Origin: Paraburkholderia monticola
Lineage (GTDB): Bacteria; Pseudomonadota; Gammaproteobacteria; Burkholderiales; Burkholderiaceae
Direction of reading: 5' to 3'
Length of the DNA: 64,000 nucleotides
NCBI RefSeq assembly: GCF_001580545.1
Contig: NZ_LRBG01000022.1
Coordinates: 62,001 to 126,000 of the forward strand
The notes beneath the pieces were generated by a model that ran no database searches, was not told where the DNA came from, and worked only from the letters and a program-made list of their open reading frames with translations. Shown in pieces: positions 62,485-64,000 of the stretch. Numbering within the stretch: position 1 is the stretch's first letter; every line of letters starts with the position of its first letter. The position numbers were made by a program, and so were the translations under genes.

Positions 62485-63437
62485 GGCGTGTCGATGAGTT
62501 TGGCGGGAGCGACGGCGGCGCGCTTTTTCGACGCGCTGCGCTGGCCGGTCGCATCGACGCCGAGCCATTGCATCGCGACGAGCAGCGGCATCGTCATGAT
62601 CAGGAACAGGATCGTGTACGCGCTGCCGATCTCGATGCGCATCGAGGCGTAGGTATCGGCGAGGCCGACCGGCAGCGTCTTCGTGTCGGGCGTGTGCAGC
62701 ATCCACGTGAGGTTGAATTCGCCGATCGACAGGGTGAGCACCGCGAGCGCGCCCGCGACGATGCCGGGCCGCGCGTTCGGCAGCACGATCGTCACGAAGC
62801 GCGTGAAGAAGCTCGCGCCGAGGCTCGCCGCGCCTTCTTCGAGCGTGCGCAGGTCGCTGCTCGCGCAGACCGCCGCGACCGCGCGCACCATGAACGGCAG
62901 CGTGAACACCACGTGGCCGACGACGATAAATGCCGCGCTCATGCGAAACGACGTGAAGCCGCCATAGATCACGAGCAGTGCGAGCGCCGAGGCGAGGCCG
63001 GGCAGCGCGATCGGCAGCACCAGAAACTCTTCGACGATGCGCGCGAAGCGCGTCTTGCTGCGCGCCAGCGCATAGCCGGCGGGTACGCCGGTCAGCAGCG
63101 TGACGACGAGCGTCGCCGCGGCCACTTCGAGCGATAGCCACACCGAGTCGTGATACTGCGTCCACACTTCGACGAGCCAGCGCAGCGTGAGCCCGCTCGA
63201 CACGCCCTTGAAGTAGTTGACCGTCAGCCCTGCCTCGATCGACATGACGACCGGCACGATCAGGAATGCGCACAGCAGCAAGGTGACGAACCATTGACCG
63301 GCGGCGAGCCAGCTTCGCGAGGAAGGCCACGTGCGTCGCGCGCGCGGTCCCGCCGCCGGCTGTGACGGCGAGGAGGGCGAGGAGGGCGAGGAGGGCGAGG
63401 AGGGTGAAGAGGCCGTGATCGAGTCCATAGGTTTCAT
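62481..63437 (-). CDS. ABC transporter permease 2
   Basis: A 318-aa inner-membrane protein with six main helices and the coupling motif EEGAASLGASFFTRFVTIVL that contacts the ATPase. An unusual N-terminus carries a repeated Ser-Ser-Pro tract (residues about 9-25), encoded by five 9-bp units. Stop overlaps the ATPase start and its start ATG 63437 overlaps the stop of permease 1 (both ATGA). GALAVLTLSIGEFNLTWML is typical of PhnV/PotC-like permeases. Confidence 0.9.
   Translation of the reverse strand: MKPMDSITASSPSSPSSPSSPSSPSQPAAGPRARRTWPSSRSWLAAGQWFVTLLLCAFLIVPVVMSIEAGLTVNYFKGVSSGLTLRWLVEVWTQYHDSVWLSLEVAAATLVVTLLTGVPAGYALARSKTRFARIVEEFLVLPIALPGLASALALLVIYGGFTSFRMSAAFIVVGHVVFTLPFMVRAVAAVCASSDLRTLEEGAASLGASFFTRFVTIVLPNARPGIVAGALAVLTLSIGEFNLTWMLHTPDTKTLPVGLADTYASMRIEIGSAYTILFLIMTMPLLVAMQWLGVDATGQRSASKKRAAVAPAKLIDTP
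63367..63411. repeat. five tandem 9-bp repeats in the permease 2 gene
   Basis: Four exact units of GGCGAGGAG and one variant (GGTGAAGAG) at 63367-63411, coding Ser-Ser-Pro units in the cytoplasmic N-terminus. A typical slippage-prone tract; it stays in frame for any copy number. Confidence 0.95.
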
Positions 63438-64000
63438 GCGCTCGCCGCCACGCCCGAGCCGCTCGCGCTGCGCGCCAGCGCCAGCACCGCCCACGTGACG
63501 ATGCCGAGCACGATCGACAGCCCCGCGGCCGTCACCATGTTCGCGTTCAGCGTGAACTCGGTATAGATGGTCATCGGCAGCACGTCGATGTCGGTGGCGA
63601 GCGTGAACGCCGTGCCGAAGGCGCCCATCGCGGTCGCGAAGCACACGGCGCCCGCCGCGATCAGACCGGGCGACAGCGCCGGCAGCACGATGTCGCGCAT
63701 GATCCGCCACGGCGACGCGCCGAGCGAGCGGGCGGCCTCTTCGAGCGAGGCATCGAGCTTGCTCGCCGAGGCCATCACGGTGACGATCACGCGCGGAATC
63801 GAGAAGTACAGGTAGCCGAGAAAGAGGCCGCTCATCGAATACGCGAACACCCAGCGATCGCCGGCGAGTTTCAGCGACAACGCGCCGATCAGCCCCTGAC
63901 GTCCCGCCAGCATGATGACCATGAAGCCCACGACGACGCCCGGAAACGCGAGCGGAAAGGTCAGCAGGGCGAGCAGCGTGCGTTTGCCCGCAAACTCGCG
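63434..64000 (-). CDS. ABC transporter permease 1 (5' end beyond window)
   Basis: The 3' part (188 codons) of the first permease; the frame is open to the right edge at 64000. It shows LAFPGVVVGFMVIMLAGRQG, the coupling motif LEEAARSLGASPWRIMRDIVLP and FATAMGAFGTAFTLATDIDV, as in PhnU/PotB-like permeases. It overlaps permease 2 by 4 nt. The binding-protein gene would be expected further upstream, outside the window. Confidence 0.9.
   Translation of the reverse strand, partial: REFAGKRTLLALLTFPLAFPGVVVGFMVIMLAGRQGLIGALSLKLAGDRWVFAYSMSGLFLGYLYFSIPRVIVTVMASASKLDASLEEAARSLGASPWRIMRDIVLPALSPGLIAAGAVCFATAMGAFGTAFTLATDIDVLPMTIYTEFTLNANMVTAAGLSIVLGIVTWAVLALARSASGSGVAASA

Overview
The window is high-GC chromosomal DNA of a betaproteobacterium of the Burkholderia/Paraburkholderia group. 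This rests on three things: the gene order thrS-infC-rpmI-rplT-pheS-pheT-ihfA-merR-tRNA-Pro downstream of a relA/spoT-type gene, protein sequences that read as Burkholderia orthologues, and an aerobic benzoyl-CoA (box) cluster. No species call is possible from sequence reading alone. No rRNA operon, phage, insertion sequence or CRISPR array was seen.

Layout. 1-9.7 kb is a translation block: the 3' end of relA, tRNA-Val(GAC), thrS, infC (with a non-canonical AUC start), rpmI, rplT, pheS, pheT, ihfA, a MerR regulator and tRNA-Pro(GGG). 9.7-15.3 kb is a dicarboxylic/cyclic acyl-CoA beta-oxidation operon resembling pimF-pimC-pimD, with a divergent LysR regulator and overlapping palindromes between them. 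15.3-21.3 kb holds a DXD glycosyltransferase, a medium-chain-type acyl-CoA synthetase, a Tat-exported phospholipase C and small lipoproteins. 21.4-30.3 kb is the box cluster. On the minus strand it has benzoate-CoA ligase, a hydrolase and a DUF4863 protein; on the plus strand boxR, then boxC-boxB-boxA. A repeated 12-bp palindrome sits on the -10 element of both main promoters. 30.4-33.4 kb has an amino-acid ABC binding protein and leuA, the latter preceded by a leucine-rich leader ORF full of rare CTA codons.

33.4-45.3 kb contains envelope and secreted proteins (DUF2844/DUF3443, BamC, repeat lipoproteins), two transporters, a glycine-zipper lipoprotein, and thiC with a complete TPP riboswitch. 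46.3-49.1 kb is a probable oxidative-damage operon: DUF1223, cytochrome b, a molybdopterin oxidoreductase and a Met-rich MXKDX peptide. 49.5-58.2 kb has an EamA transporter, 2,4-dienoyl-CoA reductase, a DUF4397 lipoprotein, an entericidin, and a histidine kinase and two response regulators around DUF1328 and ferritin-like genes. 58.2-59.2 kb is a lower-GC accessory patch with a DUF1493/STM2901-type pair. The window ends in an MFS transporter and an ABC transporter operon with a metallophosphoesterase, cut by the right edge.

How the genes work together. The pim-like and box modules, acyl-CoA ligases and FadH feed aromatic and dicarboxylic acids into acetyl-CoA and succinyl-CoA. The left block supplies translation and the stringent response. 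Most of the small right-hand genes act in the periplasm or envelope. The most interesting signals are the leu leader ORF, the putative BoxR operators, the Met-rich/Mo-enzyme/DUF1223 operon, the pepsin-like double Asp motif in DUF3443, and the DUF1493/STM2901 island.
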